Part shown: one piece after another, positions 38,984 through 50,517 of the stretch
Numbering within the stretch: position 1 is the first letter of the stretch
How the letters are laid out: every line of letters starts with the position of its first letter
Source: Vibrio hepatarius
GTDB taxonomy: Bacteria; Pseudomonadota; Gammaproteobacteria; Enterobacterales; Vibrionaceae
NCBI RefSeq assembly: GCF_018860525.1
Contig: NZ_JAHKPM010000069.1
Span: 1 to 64,000, forward strand
DNA length: 64,000 bases
Direction: 5' to 3'
Position numbers and translations under genes: made by a program
The notes under the pieces: model-generated
What the model saw: the letters and a program-made list of their open reading frames with translations, nothing else
Database searches by the model: none
What the model was told of the DNA's origin: nothing

Positions 38984-40996
38984 ATGACCAGTAACCGACA
39001 GTTTTTGCTTAGTTTTGCCAATTTAAGCCTAAAGACAAAACTTAGACTCCTGACACTCCTCTTTGCACTCATCTTATCCTCTATAGTCGGATATACGATT
39101 ACCTCTCTCGATAAACAAAAAAACGATGGGATGATTATCAATATGGCCGGTAGGCAACGTATGCTTACCCAGAAGTTTACCAAAGAATTTTTGCTTGCCA
39201 TGGACATCGCTCATCAGAAAAATAGCAAGCCTGACATATCTGCTAGCCGCAAAACGCAGCAATTATTTGATATCACTTTAAAAGCGCTCACTTTTGGCGG
39301 AACCACATATACGGACCTTGGGATGACCAAACCAGTCGACATCCCCCCCGCAGCTCCTCACATCCAAAAACAACTTAAGATAGTGAAACAAATGTGGGAG
39401 CAACAAAAGAAAAATGTTTCCAGTATTTTGCAAGATGGAGACTCTCCGGAAAATCTCGAATCACTGAGTAAATATAGCGTTAAAGTTTTAAAGAATATGA
39501 ACGAAGCCGTTACAATGTTTAATGATGAGTCTTTTGAAAAAATATTAAAAATGGAGCGCAACCAAATCATAATCGCTATTTTCTCGCTTATTTTAACTAT
39601 TCTAATAGCCGAGTTAACGTTAAGAAATGTTTTGGGCCCAATCGGGCAGGCGGTCAAAACGACTCGCCGAATAACTACTGGCGATCTCAAAGACTACGAC
39701 GAGACAGAACATTTTGATAATGAGATGGGCAGTTTAACTCGCAACATCGAGCAAATGCGTGTATCTCTGCATGATGTGATCAATGTCGTTCAACAAAATA
39801 GTCGCCAGATGGCCCACTCTGCTCACCAAGTTTCTGCGGTTTCCTCCGAAATTTCATCGAGCAGTCAACTAGAACAAGAAAACTCTTCGCAAGTCCTTGA
39901 AGCCATCACTTCGTTATTGGAAATATCAGATGTTGTAAGTCAACACATCAAGAGCACCGAAACAACCTCAAAAAGTACGATGGAAACAGCGCAATCTGGA
40001 ATTCTAGTGGTCAATAATAGTATCCAAGAACTCAACACTGCGGTAGATTCGGTCAACCACACTGCTGAACAAATAGAAGAGCTTAAGAACTTTACACATC
40101 AAATTAATGAAATTACCGAGTCCATTCATAATATCGCCGAACAAACCAATCTACTTGCCCTCAATGCCGCTATAGAGGCTGCTCGGGCTGGCGATCAAGG
40201 TAGGGGCTTCGCAGTCGTGGCAGATGAAGTTCGTAACCTTGCGGCAAGGACATCAAGCTCAAGCCAAGAGATCTCAGACCTGATTACCCAGTTAATGGAA
40301 AAAGTCGAAAACTCAGTTAACTCTATGCAAGCCGTAGTAGGTGCTGTGCATCAAACGAAGAAAACTTCTGCTAACACAGTAGAATCGTTTACCACCATGT
40401 CAGATGGCATAAGCAAAACTACCGAGAGTACTGAGGTTATTGCCAATTTCAATCGGGAACAGGCTGACAATCTGCAATATTTGGATACCAAGCTTAAAGA
40501 ACTATTTAAAGTATTAGCTGAGAGTAGTAGCAAAGCCAAAACAACCTCCCTCGTCGCGAGTGATTTACATGAAATCTCAGAAGCTCTAGATAGTCAACTC
40601 AGAGGGTTTGAAACCACGCTCAACGAATCAATGGCTATGCCCGAAGACGAGCAACGAATCGAACCAAGAGCTGACAACAAAATTCGCGTTAAAATGTCCC
40701 AAGGCGGAAAAAATGCGGAAGGTCTTACCAGCGACATTAGCATGGAAGGAGCGAAAGTACGTTCCAATACAGAATTTAAAGGCAACACTAGCATCACGTT
40801 GGAAGTTAAATTACCACAAGGAGTCACTAAAGACAGTAGAAGTAGTATATCCATCAATGCAAATATTATGCATGTCGTACCTGTAGAAGACTACTTTAGT
40901 TATGGCTTAAAATTTGACGGTGCGTCTGTTACAGATAAGACCGTCTTAAAGGCGCTGTTTAACTACTTTAAGAAGTCACATCGCTATGATGCATAA
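38984..40996 (+). CDS. Methyl-accepting chemotaxis protein with PilJ-type sensor and C-terminal PilZ domain
   Basis: 670 aa from the ATG at 38984 (AAGGGA upstream). TM1 lies at about 20-42 and TM2 near 195-217. The periplasmic part carries [20 protein letters not shown], the P-box-like motif of PilJ/NarX-type sensors. A HAMP region and the MCP signalling domain follow, with the hairpin tip [37 protein letters not shown]. The end (about 565-670) is a PilZ domain with RIEPR and DISMEG, matching the c-di-GMP-binding RxxxR and (D/N)xSxxG motifs. It therefore probably couples a chemosensory array to c-di-GMP. The gene appears monocistronic. The ligand is not known. Confidence 0.9.
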   Translation: MTSNRQFLLSFANLSLKTKLRLLTLLFALILSSIVGYTITSLDKQKNDGMIINMAGRQRMLTQKFTKEFLLAMDIAHQKNSKPDISASRKTQQLFDITLKALTFGGTTYTDLGMTKPVDIPPAAPHIQKQLKIVKQMWEQQKKNVSSILQDGDSPENLESLSKYSVKVLKNMNEAVTMFNDESFEKILKMERNQIIIAIFSLILTILIAELTLRNVLGPIGQAVKTTRRITTGDLKDYDETEHFDNEMGSLTRNIEQMRVSLHDVINVVQQNSRQMAHSAHQVSAVSSEISSSSQLEQENSSQVLEAITSLLEISDVVSQHIKSTETTSKSTMETAQSGILVVNNSIQELNTAVDSVNHTAEQIEELKNFTHQINEITESIHNIAEQTNLLALNAAIEAARAGDQGRGFAVVADEVRNLAARTSSSSQEISDLITQLMEKVENSVNSMQAVVGAVHQTKKTSANTVESFTTMSDGISKTTESTEVIANFNREQADNLQYLDTKLKELFKVLAESSSKAKTTSLVASDLHEISEALDSQLRGFETTLNESMAMPEDEQRIEPRADNKIRVKMSQGGKNAEGLTSDISMEGAKVRSNTEFKGNTSITLEVKLPQGVTKDSRSSISINANIMHVVPVEDYFSYGLKFDGASVTDKTVLKALFNYFKKSHRYDA

Positions 40997-41049
40997 AATA
41001 AACAAATATATAGCGACTTGATTAGGTAAAAGAAAAAGCTAATATATCT

Positions 41050-41250
41050 CTAATGAACGGAGTTGCCTCCTCTTGAATAGAACCGACCAAAGTATTTCTT
41101 TAGGATTTCAGGAGTTAACTCCCCTGCTTCTTCGAGTTTTTTCAGCTCCGCCACAACTGATTGTTGCTCTTCAAGGGAAGGTAATGGAACTTCAGGTTCA
41201 TCGGCCATGTCATGCGTAATCTGTTCTAAATCTTTTTCTAATTCACTCAT
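41050..41250 (-). CDS. 66-aa acidic hypothetical protein
   Basis: A short acidic protein beginning MSELEKDLEQITHDMADEPE and ending KKYFGRFYSRGGNSVH. A Pro/Glu-rich linker is followed by a predicted helix (EEQQSVVAELKKLEEAGELTPEILKKYFGRFY). There is no signal peptide or membrane segment. The ribosome-binding site is weak. It is convergent with the chemoreceptor gene (53 bp) and divergent from the moxR operon. I do not recognise a family; the low-complexity-free C-terminal helix and sensible composition favour a real gene. Confidence 0.6.
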   Translation of the reverse strand: MSELEKDLEQITHDMADEPEVPLPSLEEQQSVVAELKKLEEAGELTPEILKKYFGRFYSRGGNSVH

Positions 41251-41468
41251 AATGCTTGTTTCTCAGTTCCGTAATACAGACAAGCTATTTTACCTCAACA
41301 TTTACAAATTACGATAACATTAGTTTGATCTGCAACGACCTAGTCTACCTTAAAAAAGACATCTTTTTACTTGCACAAATTAGTAAAACCTATTTTTCAA
41401 CATTGACTACTTGCAACATGAGTAAAAAACCCCATATTGTAACTAACTGAAATAACGGTATTTATATA

Positions 41469-41509
41469 TTACCTTTTGTTTGACTAATAATTAGCCAAAC
41501 AAAAGGTAA
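41469..41509. promoter_or_regulatory. 41-bp near-perfect palindrome upstream of the moxR/Bat operon
   Basis: Arms TTACCTTTTGTTTG / CAAACAAAAGGTAA flank an inner CTAAT-A-ATTAG; only the pair 41483/41495 is mismatched. It lies 69 bp before the moxR start. No T-run follows on either strand in the proper place, so it does not look like a terminator. It could be an operator for a dimeric regulator or a cruciform/mRNA leader structure. Confidence 0.6.
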
Positions 41510-41577
41510 AAAAGTAAAAAGGGTGAACTTTTTTGCAGATGAAACCACTAAGTGAAAAAGTTAGGAGATAAACATTG

Positions 41578-42534
41578 ATGAGCTCTCAGTCATTTAACAC
41601 GCTACAACAATATCTAGAAAGTCAGATTATTGGTCAGGCTGAATTAGTCAAACAGCTTCTGGTCGCGCTACTCGCAGATGGTCATATCTTAGTCGAAGGA
41701 CCTCCAGGCCTCGCAAAAACTCGGGCAGTAAAGTCACTTGCTGATTGCATCGAAGGTGACTTTCATCGTGTTCAATTTACTCCAGATTTATTACCTGCTG
41801 ACTTAACGGGGACCGACATTTTTCGCCCAGAGACAGGTGAGTTCACCTTTCAAGCTGGTCCTATATTTAATTCCCTGATCTTGGCAGACGAAATCAACCG
41901 TGCCCCAGCTAAAGTTCAAGCTGCAATGTTAGAAGCCATGGCGGAAAAACAAATTACCGCGGGCAGAAAGACTTACCCACTACCTGAACTGTTCCTTGTC
42001 ATGGCAACACAGAATCCTATTGAGCAAGAAGGCACCTATCCACTACCTGAAGCTCAGTTAGACCGCTTTCTTCTTCACCTCAACGTTGATTATCCGAATG
42101 CCGAAAGTGAGCTCGACATCTTGCGTCTAAACCGTGGTGAGGCTAAAGGTGAACAGAATATTCCGGCTCCAACAATCAGCCAGAGAGACATCTTCTCAGC
42201 ACGTCAAGATGTATTGAATATCCATATGGCTGACACTGTTGAAAATTATATTATTCGACTCATAATGGCAACACGCCAACCAGCACAATATGACAATACG
42301 TTAGAGAATTGGATAGAAATGGGAGTCAGCCCTCGAGCAACTATTGCTCTAGATAGATGTGCTCGCGCTCATGCTTGGTTATCCGGACGTGATTATGTTA
42401 CCGCCGAAGACGTGCAGGTTATGGCATTCCCTGTACTAAGGCATCGTATCCTCCTCACCTATCAGGCTCAAGCTGAAGGCATCTGTACTAACAAAGTCGT
42501 TAATAGATTGTTATCTCTTGTAGGCAGCGCATAA
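41578..42534 (+). CDS. moxR: MoxR-family AAA+ ATPase
   Basis: 318 aa from the ATG at 41578 (AGGAG upstream; a TTG one codon earlier is also possible). Walker A is GPPGLAKTR, Walker B is LILADEINRAPAKVQAAMLEAM, and sensor 1 lies in MATQNPIEQEGTYPLPEAQLDRF. It is a typical MoxR chaperone-like ATPase, usually encoded next to VWA-domain proteins that it helps to activate or insert metal. Here it is first in a six-gene operon with DUF58, DUF4381, BatA, BatBC and BatD proteins, 9 bp before the next gene. It is cytoplasmic. Confidence 0.93.
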   Translation: MSSQSFNTLQQYLESQIIGQAELVKQLLVALLADGHILVEGPPGLAKTRAVKSLADCIEGDFHRVQFTPDLLPADLTGTDIFRPETGEFTFQAGPIFNSLILADEINRAPAKVQAAMLEAMAEKQITAGRKTYPLPELFLVMATQNPIEQEGTYPLPEAQLDRFLLHLNVDYPNAESELDILRLNRGEAKGEQNIPAPTISQRDIFSARQDVLNIHMADTVENYIIRLIMATRQPAQYDNTLENWIEMGVSPRATIALDRCARAHAWLSGRDYVTAEDVQVMAFPVLRHRILLTYQAQAEGICTNKVVNRLLSLVGSA

Positions 42535-42543
42535 GGTTTGCAG

Positions 42544-43470
42544 ATGGATAAAGAATTATCCCCTTACTCAGATGGTGTAAATCTTTGCCTTGATGAACTG
42601 CTGTACTTCAAACAGCACGCAATCCACTGGCTGCCACCTGCCCGTAGTTTATGGTCACAAGTACTTGGTCAACATCAAAGTAAGCAATTTGGCCGAGGTA
42701 TGGATTTTACTGAAGTTCGACAATATCAAGCTGGGGATGATGTACGCAGTATCGACTGGCGAGTGACTGCGCGCACTGGTAAGCCTCATACCAAACTATT
42801 TACTGAAGAGCGCGAAAAGCCAATTATCATTTATATTGATTTAAGTGCTAGTATGCGGTTTGGTTCAAGGCTAATGTTTAAGTCCGTCCTCGCTTCTCAA
42901 ATGGCAAGTCTGATTGCATGGATTTCTATTGCACAAAAAGATCGTGTGGGTGCGATTGTCGATACTGGGACTCAACTGACTGAACTAAAGCCAAGTAGCC
43001 GTAACCAAGGGCCATTAGCTTTAATCCAAAACCTAGTAAAACTTCACCAAAATGTGCTGCATACAACTCAAAAAGCAACCCAAATGGATATGTCCGAAGG
43101 CCTTAACGCACTAAATCGTCTTTGCCCCAAAGGCAGTGAAGTTGTGATAGTCAGCGACTTTTTACGCTTTTCCGAACAAAATCAGTTGTTAATTTCACGT
43201 CTGCGATCCCACAATCAAGTAAGATTAGTCCAAATATCTGACCCATTGGAAGCTGGTATTACGGACTATCGGGGAGTTGAGCAGGTATCCGATAAGCGCA
43301 ACACAATGTGGGTAGACTTTTCTTCTCACAATGTGCGTCATCAAATTTCTGCTGCTTTTGAAAGCAAACAGCAGGAGCTGAAGAGCTTATCTCATAGTCA
43401 TGGTTTGAGTTTTACTTGCCTCTCGACTCAAAAATCGTTGCTACAACAACTATCGGGGCGTGATCAATGA
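42544..43470 (+). CDS. DUF58 domain protein of the moxR/Bat operon
   Basis: 308 aa from the ATG at 42544, with AAGG 7 nt upstream. The DUF58 signature is GRGMDFTEVRQYQAGDDVRSIDWRVTARTGKPHTKLFTEEREKP, followed by a VWA-like fold with DLSASMRFG, a MIDAS-type DxSxS. The C-terminal half lacks membrane segments. DUF58 proteins accompany MoxR ATPases, and the operon is associated with envelope-stress or oxygen tolerance in Bacteroides; in gammaproteobacteria its function is less clear. Its stop codon overlaps the next start (ATGA). Confidence 0.9.
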   Translation: MDKELSPYSDGVNLCLDELLYFKQHAIHWLPPARSLWSQVLGQHQSKQFGRGMDFTEVRQYQAGDDVRSIDWRVTARTGKPHTKLFTEEREKPIIIYIDLSASMRFGSRLMFKSVLASQMASLIAWISIAQKDRVGAIVDTGTQLTELKPSSRNQGPLALIQNLVKLHQNVLHTTQKATQMDMSEGLNALNRLCPKGSEVVIVSDFLRFSEQNQLLISRLRSHNQVRLVQISDPLEAGITDYRGVEQVSDKRNTMWVDFSSHNVRHQISAAFESKQQELKSLSHSHGLSFTCLSTQKSLLQQLSGRDQ

Positions 43471-43940
43471 GCACTATTAATAAGGATTCTCTATTACCAC
43501 TCAATCCGATGCATCTACCAGACTTACCCTCTTGGTTTCCAGTCGCATGGGGTTGGTGGGCCAGCGCAGGAGCATCTCTATTATGTTTACTGACTTTATG
43601 GCTCGCCTATCGCTGGAATAAAAAACGATTAGCTCCCAAAAAAACAGCCTTAAGATTAATTCACGCTGGTGAAAAGCCCGCTGAAGCATTCGAGCTTCTT
43701 CGCCAAGCAGCTCTGTGCTACTACCCAAGAGAAGAAGTTGCAAAGCTGACGGGAAAAGAGTGGTATGCCTTTTTGGACACTCAAGTAAAAGCCCCAGTAT
43801 TTCTCGATAACTATGAGCTCTGGCAAGAAGCTCTGTATTCAAAAAATAGCCTAGGTAACGAATCTGAACTCGTTGCTCATTGCTCACAGTGGGTCGATGA
43901 AGCGCTACCACCTAAAAGAAGGAGAACCAAAGTTGGCTAA
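43467..43940 (+). CDS. DUF4381 membrane protein
   Basis: 157 aa. A short Pro-rich N-terminus (PLNPMHLPDLPSWFPVAWGWW) leads into one transmembrane helix (about 26-47), followed by a basic cytoplasmic part with LRLIHAGEKPAEAFELLRQAALCYYPREEVAKLTGKEWYAFLD, characteristic of DUF4381. This small protein is regularly encoded between DUF58 and BatA genes. It overlaps the DUF58 stop by 4 bp and the BatA start lies inside its end. The role within the complex is unknown. Confidence 0.85.
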   Translation: MSTINKDSLLPLNPMHLPDLPSWFPVAWGWWASAGASLLCLLTLWLAYRWNKKRLAPKKTALRLIHAGEKPAEAFELLRQAALCYYPREEVAKLTGKEWYAFLDTQVKAPVFLDNYELWQEALYSKNSLGNESELVAHCSQWVDEALPPKRRRTKVG

Positions 43941-44893
43941 CATTGAGTTTGTATGGTGGTGGAATTTTCTGTTTCTGCCTTTGCCAATACTAATGTATTT
44001 TTTACTTCCCCCAGTTCAAACTTCATCTCCTGTTTATATGCCCTACCTTCCTCTTTCGCCGGCAGGGAGTTCGGCATGGAATTCGATGGCTAAAGGCCTA
44101 GTAGCCATGATTTGGATTACTTTAATCACAGCTGTTGCAAGACCAGTTTGGTATGGCGACCCCGTTACGACACAACCAAAACACCGAGATATGATGTTAG
44201 TGGTCGATCTTTCATACTCAATGAGTCAAGAGGACATGCAACTAAACGGAAGTTTTATTGACCGCCTAGCCGCAGTAAAACAAGTGTTAACTGATTTTAT
44301 TAGTCAACGGCAAGGAGACCGTCTTGGTTTAGTCCTATTTGCTGATCATGCCTATTTGCAAACGCCATTGACTCTAGACAGACACACTATCAGCCAACAA
44401 CTAAACCAAACCGTTTTGCGCCTAATTGGAGATAAAACAGCAATTGGTGAAGGTATTGGCTTAGCGACCAAAACTTTTGTCGATGGGGATGCACCACAAC
44501 GAATAATGATATTACTCAGTGACGGCACCAATACAGCTGGAGTCCTTGACCCTATAGAAGCAGCAAAAATTGCTCAAAAATACAAGGTCACTATTTACAC
44601 CGTAGGAATAGGAGCTGGTGAGATGATGGTCAAAGAGTTTTTTATGAGTCGTAAAGTCAACACAGCAAAAGACTTGGATGAAAAATCTCTCAAAGAAATA
44701 GCATCCATTACCGGAGGCCAATATTTTAGAGCTCGTGATAGTCAAGAGCTTTCTGAAATTTACAATACCATCAACAAATTAGAGCCTATAAGTCAAACCA
44801 CCCAGACTTGGCGTCCTCAGCAAGATTGGTTTGCAGTACCTTTAGCAATCGCTCTTGCTGGATTCTTCATTTTGATGATTATCAGGAGAAATC

Positions 44894-44901
<8 letters not shown>
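43933..44901 (+). CDS. batA: VWA-domain membrane protein BatA
   Basis: 322 aa from a TTG at 43933. This start is chosen because AAGGAG lies 8 nt upstream and the protein then begins with a membrane segment (FVWWWNFLFLPLPILMYFLL); it overlaps the DUF4381 end by 8 bp. A second helix (about 58-76) precedes the periplasmic VWA domain, with MIDAS motif DLSYSMS and later metal-coordinating segments GDKTAIGEGIGLATK and LLSDGTNTAG. A third helix closes the C-terminus. BatA is thought to form a VWA complex with BatB in the inner membrane. The next gene starts inside its end (ATGTCTGA overlap). Confidence 0.9.
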
Positions 44902-46681
<1,780 letters not shown>

Positions 46682-46683
46682 TC

Positions 46684-48318
46684 ATGAATCAAAAAACATT
46701 TAAGTTAATGGGTTTGTTGGCTCTAGCCGTTGCCTTTTTTAGCCCTATTTCTATGGCTGCAGCTATATGGGCAACAGTAAGCAAAAATAAAGTCGTAAAG
46801 AATGAAGTTTTCCAGTTACGTGTCGTTGTCGATGAAAAAATGTCCTCTGACGACATTGATTTCAGCTCGTTAGAACAAGATTTTTACGTCAGTCGGCCCA
46901 GCTTTGGCTCATCTATAAATATCGTTAATGGCAGAAGAAGCGTCAGAAGTGAATGGAATATCACCCTAGCAGCGCAAAAATTGGGACTGGCAAATATTCC
47001 TGCATTCACCATCAATGGCCAAAGTTCAAAGCCCATTGCCATTCAGGTCACACAAGATCTAGATGAACCCAAAGTGTCTGAACTAGTGGAACTGCGTACT
47101 ACTTTAGACAAAACTCAGTTATACCCAAATGAAAGTGCTTCATTACAAATCCGACTGATTATCAAAGCGGACCCAAGGCGCTTACAGAACCCCAAAGTTT
47201 TGCCACCTGAAGTTAATGGACTCACACTTAGCCAAATAGGTGAACCTAATCAATATCAGAGTGTTCTCGATGGAGTTGAAGTCACTGTGCTTGACCAAAA
47301 TTATCGAGTTACTGCTGACAACCCTGGAAGCTACACTCTGCGCAGCGCAGCCTTTAAAGGGACTATCATTTATGGTAATGACAGAATTGGTACTACAAAA
47401 CTGATCTCTGTCGATACTCCTGCAGAAACGTTTGACATCCAAGTCGAGTCCAAACCAGAGGGCTACACGGGTGCATGGCTGCCTACTTCAATGTTATCGC
47501 TGAAACAAACCTGGACAGCTGCCAATGGAGCGAAAATAGCACCTAGCACTGAACACCAAGCTAATGTTGGTGATTCAATCACTCGAGAAATCTCACTAGA
47601 TGTCGAAGGACTAACTCAGGAGCGTGTCCCTAAGCTCAACATCAACTATCCAGAAAATATTCGTGTTTATTCTGAGAAGCCGCAGTTTTCACAACTTGAT
47701 AATGGCATAACACGTATGACCGTCAAACAAGTGTTGATCCCAAAAGAAGCTGGTAATGTCCAGCTAACAAGTGTTGATCTTAGCTGGTGGGATAGCCAAA
47801 ACAAAAAACCAAATACCGCTCATTTAGATGGCTTAACTTTAACGGTTGAACCTGGTGAAAACTTGAACACATCCATACCAATACCTCAATACTCATCGCC
47901 AACAGAAACAAAAACCGTCACGGTTACTAACTCAGGTTTCTGGCCTTATCTAACGGCTCTATTTGCAATGCTCTGGATCATCACCAGCGGATTGCTGTTT
48001 CGCAACAAAGCTTTAAAAATAGAACCCGAAGACAATCAAAAACTCGACTCAGATTTAAGCACACTCTTGGTGACTGCACTTAAATCTGGAGACCACTTTA
48101 AAGCTCAGCATTGTGCTTCCCAATGGCTAAAACAAATAATTATTGATGATCAAAACCTACTAAAAGACATCAAATATGAACTAGAGCAAATGCAGAAATC
48201 GTATTTTTCTTCACAAGAAACTGGCTGGAATGCTGTAAACCTGCTTAAACTTATTAAAAAGGTGGACAAGATGCCTCGTTCAAATAATAAGCCTGAGGAG
48301 GAATTGGCTAAGCTTTAA
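46684..48318 (+). CDS. batD: BatD family protein
   Basis: 544 aa from the ATG at 46684; a GTG three codons earlier lies inside the batB end. The N-terminus MNQKTFKLMGLLALAVAFFSPISMAAA is a signal peptide. The periplasmic part consists of several Ig-like modules, including ENVFQLRVVVDEK-type and DEKTQLYPNESASLQIRLIIKA-type strands, as in BatD (oxygen-tolerance) proteins. One transmembrane helix lies near residues 415-436 (WPYLTALFAMLWIITSGLLF), and a cytoplasmic tail of about 110 residues follows. It is the last gene of the moxR-Bat operon. It probably interacts with BatA/B in the envelope. Confidence 0.87.
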   Translation: MNQKTFKLMGLLALAVAFFSPISMAAAIWATVSKNKVVKNEVFQLRVVVDEKMSSDDIDFSSLEQDFYVSRPSFGSSINIVNGRRSVRSEWNITLAAQKLGLANIPAFTINGQSSKPIAIQVTQDLDEPKVSELVELRTTLDKTQLYPNESASLQIRLIIKADPRRLQNPKVLPPEVNGLTLSQIGEPNQYQSVLDGVEVTVLDQNYRVTADNPGSYTLRSAAFKGTIIYGNDRIGTTKLISVDTPAETFDIQVESKPEGYTGAWLPTSMLSLKQTWTAANGAKIAPSTEHQANVGDSITREISLDVEGLTQERVPKLNINYPENIRVYSEKPQFSQLDNGITRMTVKQVLIPKEAGNVQLTSVDLSWWDSQNKKPNTAHLDGLTLTVEPGENLNTSIPIPQYSSPTETKTVTVTNSGFWPYLTALFAMLWIITSGLLFRNKALKIEPEDNQKLDSDLSTLLVTALKSGDHFKAQHCASQWLKQIIIDDQNLLKDIKYELEQMQKSYFSSQETGWNAVNLLKLIKKVDKMPRSNNKPEEELAKL

Positions 48319-48390
48319 CGAGACGAAGGCAAGATTGACAGAGGCATTATTCAAGTCCTATTTCATTGAAAAATGATAGCTGGAGGAATG

Positions 48391-48558
48391 ATGTCGGCAA
48401 TCGAAAAGCCAGATCCCAGTACTCATTATGTCATCGTTTATTTCGATGGGTCCCAAATGGCTTCGCTTGAAGTCGATGCGGAGAGTCGTACTGAAGCAAT
48501 CGAAGCATTGAAGCATCTGGGATTTACCCTGCGTGATATATTTTCTATTGCGCCTTAG
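48391..48558 (+). CDS. 55-aa hypothetical protein
   Basis: A short protein MSAIEKPDPSTHYVIVYFDG... ending LRDIFSIAP. GGAGG lies 4 nt before the ATG at 48391; another ATG directly precedes it and a third at 48373 has no ribosome-binding site. The sequence has an alternating strand/helix pattern (YVIVYFDGSQMASLEVDAESRTEAIEALKHLGF), like a small ferredoxin-like alpha/beta fold. It lies 72 bp after batD and may belong to the same transcript. I do not recognise a family. Confidence 0.6.
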   Translation: MSAIEKPDPSTHYVIVYFDGSQMASLEVDAESRTEAIEALKHLGFTLRDIFSIAP

Positions 48559-48618
48559 CGAAACATTTTACCCAGAAAGGTAGTATTTAGGCTGCCTTTT
48601 CTATTTTAAGTGAAGGAA

Positions 48619-49110
48619 ATGAAGCTTAAGTTCGCACGCATCTCTATCACATTATGCACATTCTTGTTTGCTTATATGGCAATTGCACAAGTTGATTTGG
48701 TCCAAGTAGATAAATCCAAACGACGAATGTATTTAATTGATGACCATCAAATCGTGCATGAGTTTCGAATTGCTTTAGGGAAATCCCCGAAAGGGCATAA
48801 AAGACAAGAAGGAGATCAGCGCACACCAGAAGGGCGTTATTATTTAGATTTTGTTATTGATGACTCCGAGTTTTATCGCTCAATTCATATCAGCTACCCT
48901 AATCAGCGTGATCTTGAAACTGCATACACACTTCAAGTCGAGCCAGGAGGAAACATTAAAATCCATGGTTTAAGAAATGGAGAAACCCGACCAGCCAACT
49001 TTATTCAAAGTTTTGATTGGACTAATGGCTGTATCGCAATCACGAATCAAGAGATGGATGAGTTTTTATCCCTAGTAAAACCAGGCACCCCCATCGACAT
49101 CCGCTGGTAA
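48619..49110 (+). CDS. L,D-transpeptidase family protein (YafK-like)
   Basis: 163 aa from the ATG at 48619 that starts a signal peptide (MKLKFARISITLCTFLFAYMAIA). The Shine-Dalgarno AAGGA is unusually close to this ATG, and a GTG three codons earlier is an alternative. The YkuD domain has IKIHGLRNGE and the nucleophile motif TNGCIAI (Cys138), and the early part QVDLVQVDKSKRRMYLIDDHQIVHEFRIALGKSPKGHK is typical of YafK. YafK/DpaA-type enzymes act on L,D-bonds linking Braun lipoprotein or crosslinking peptidoglycan. It works in the periplasm. It is convergent with yddG. Confidence 0.87.
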   Translation: MKLKFARISITLCTFLFAYMAIAQVDLVQVDKSKRRMYLIDDHQIVHEFRIALGKSPKGHKRQEGDQRTPEGRYYLDFVIDDSEFYRSIHISYPNQRDLETAYTLQVEPGGNIKIHGLRNGETRPANFIQSFDWTNGCIAITNQEMDEFLSLVKPGTPIDIRW

Positions 49111-49118
49111 GTTAGCTG

Positions 49119-50039
49119 TTAACTATCAGATACTTTCATCTCTTCAAGTACTATTTTTCTTGGTTCGCGTGTTACCCACCAACAAAGTAATGATCCTACA
49201 GTAACCAAAGCAACACCTTGTAAAAAGCTATCAGTAATCACCAAACCTAGAATAAAAGATGAGATCACCGTTGACAAAACAGGCGTAAAATATGACAGCG
49301 TCGCTAAAAGCACCATATTACCGCCAATAATTGCGTAATTCCATAAAGCGTAACCGCTTCCCATTGCAACTCCAGTCAAAATAAGCCAACTGCCGGATTT
49401 CAGGTCCAAGCTCATAGCTTGCTCAGCACTGAACGCATATTTAACCCATAAGGTTATTGCCGTCATGATGAAAAATAATGTGATTGCGTTTTGACCTGCT
49501 GCCAAACGCTTAGTCAGATTACAATATATCGCCCATAAAAAGGCACCAACAAAAGCCATCGTATACGTTAAAGGGTTAGTCGCCACATTAGCTATGATCT
49601 GCTGAACGGATAGCCCTTGATCACCTGAGATACTCCAAGCAACACCGAAAAAGGCCAATATTATCGCCGGATAGACGAGAACATTGGTTTTCTTTGGACT
49701 AACAAGTACGGCTAATAAGACGGTAAGTGCGGGCCAAAGGTAATTAATAACCAACATTTCAATTGCTTGTTGACGTGAGTGAGCCATCCCAAGCGAGAGC
49801 ACTAAACAAATCTCATAAGCAACAAACAGCCCACCACCGATAAGAACATAATTTAGTGAATAACTTCGTAACTTCGGACGCCCCATGACTAATAACAAAA
49901 AAATCGAAGCAACCGTATAAATAGACGCAGCACCACCCACAGGACCAAGAAATTCTGTCACCGTCCTTGCCATTCCAGTTACACCACTCCACAGTAGAAT
50001 GGCTAGGACTCCACACCATGTAAATTTATGCTGACTCAT
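49119..50039 (-). CDS. yddG: Aromatic amino acid exporter, EamA/DMT family
   Basis: 306 aa with ten hydrophobic segments in two EamA repeats. Diagnostic segments are FTWCGVLAILLWSGVTGMARTVTEFLGPVGGAASIYT and YEICLVLSLGMAHSRQQAIEMLVINYLWPALTVLLAV, which match YddG. Ribosome-binding sequence GAGGAT lies upstream of the ATG. YddG exports aromatic amino acids and paraquat-type compounds in enterobacteria. The substrate here is assumed from similarity. It converges with the L,D-transpeptidase gene (8 bp apart) and lies 68 bp downstream (in the minus direction) of the OsmC gene, with which it may be co-transcribed. Confidence 0.88.
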   Translation of the reverse strand: MSQHKFTWCGVLAILLWSGVTGMARTVTEFLGPVGGAASIYTVASIFLLLVMGRPKLRSYSLNYVLIGGGLFVAYEICLVLSLGMAHSRQQAIEMLVINYLWPALTVLLAVLVSPKKTNVLVYPAIILAFFGVAWSISGDQGLSVQQIIANVATNPLTYTMAFVGAFLWAIYCNLTKRLAAGQNAITLFFIMTAITLWVKYAFSAEQAMSLDLKSGSWLILTGVAMGSGYALWNYAIIGGNMVLLATLSYFTPVLSTVISSFILGLVITDSFLQGVALVTVGSLLCWWVTREPRKIVLEEMKVSDS

Positions 50040-50107
50040 TTTGTATCCTCAGTAGAGATAAAGGCTTAAATATTGTTATTTAATGCTTTTTTTAGATTAA
50101 ATGAGTG

Positions 50108-50509
50108 CTACATCACTTCCCAACTGTGTGACATTTCAATCCCAGAACCGAGCATTAAGCACACTGAACAATATTTTTTCAAAGAATCAGCAGTGACTTT
50201 CTCGATAATATCTTTGTCTAAGTTATCTCCTGAGATTACAAAATGGATGTTGATCTTGGTAAAAATTCGCGGCGCACTTTCACGCCGTTCAGTTGATAGT
50301 TTTGTCGTACACATTGAAACAGGCTGTCCAGCCTGTTTCAAACCATCAACAACGTCGACAGAACTGCATCCACCGGCGGCCATCAGTACCATTTCCATAG
50401 GGCTGGGTGCTGATTGCCCTCCATTGCCATCCATTACTATCGAGTGTCCAGATGGAGAAAGACCTAAAAACGTCAAATCTTCTATCCATTTCACTTCGGC
50501 TTGCATCAT
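50108..50509 (-). CDS. OsmC/Ohr family protein (YhfA-like)
   Basis: 133 aa. The OsmC fold is recognised from SAPSPMEMVLMAAGGCSSVDVVDGLKQ and the C-terminal SLKKYCSVCLMLGSGIEMSHSWEV. The two cysteines expected for thiol peroxidase activity are in GGCSS and KYCSV. The length and motifs suit the YhfA subgroup. Proteins of this kind reduce organic hydroperoxides or bind small thiols; the exact role of YhfA is unknown. Either of the first two Met codons may be the start. It is separated from the next gene upstream by only 8 bp, so the two form an operon. Confidence 0.86.
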   Translation of the reverse strand: MMQAEVKWIEDLTFLGLSPSGHSIVMDGNGGQSAPSPMEMVLMAAGGCSSVDVVDGLKQAGQPVSMCTTKLSTERRESAPRIFTKINIHFVISGDNLDKDIIEKVTADSLKKYCSVCLMLGSGIEMSHSWEVM

Positions 50510-50517
50510 TTTACTCT

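Noticed and set aside
41256-41450. 64-aa plus-strand ORF between the 66-aa gene and the moxR operon.
   Set aside because: No ribosome-binding site, Ser/Thr/Tyr-biased AT-rich composition, and it lies in the divergent promoter region.
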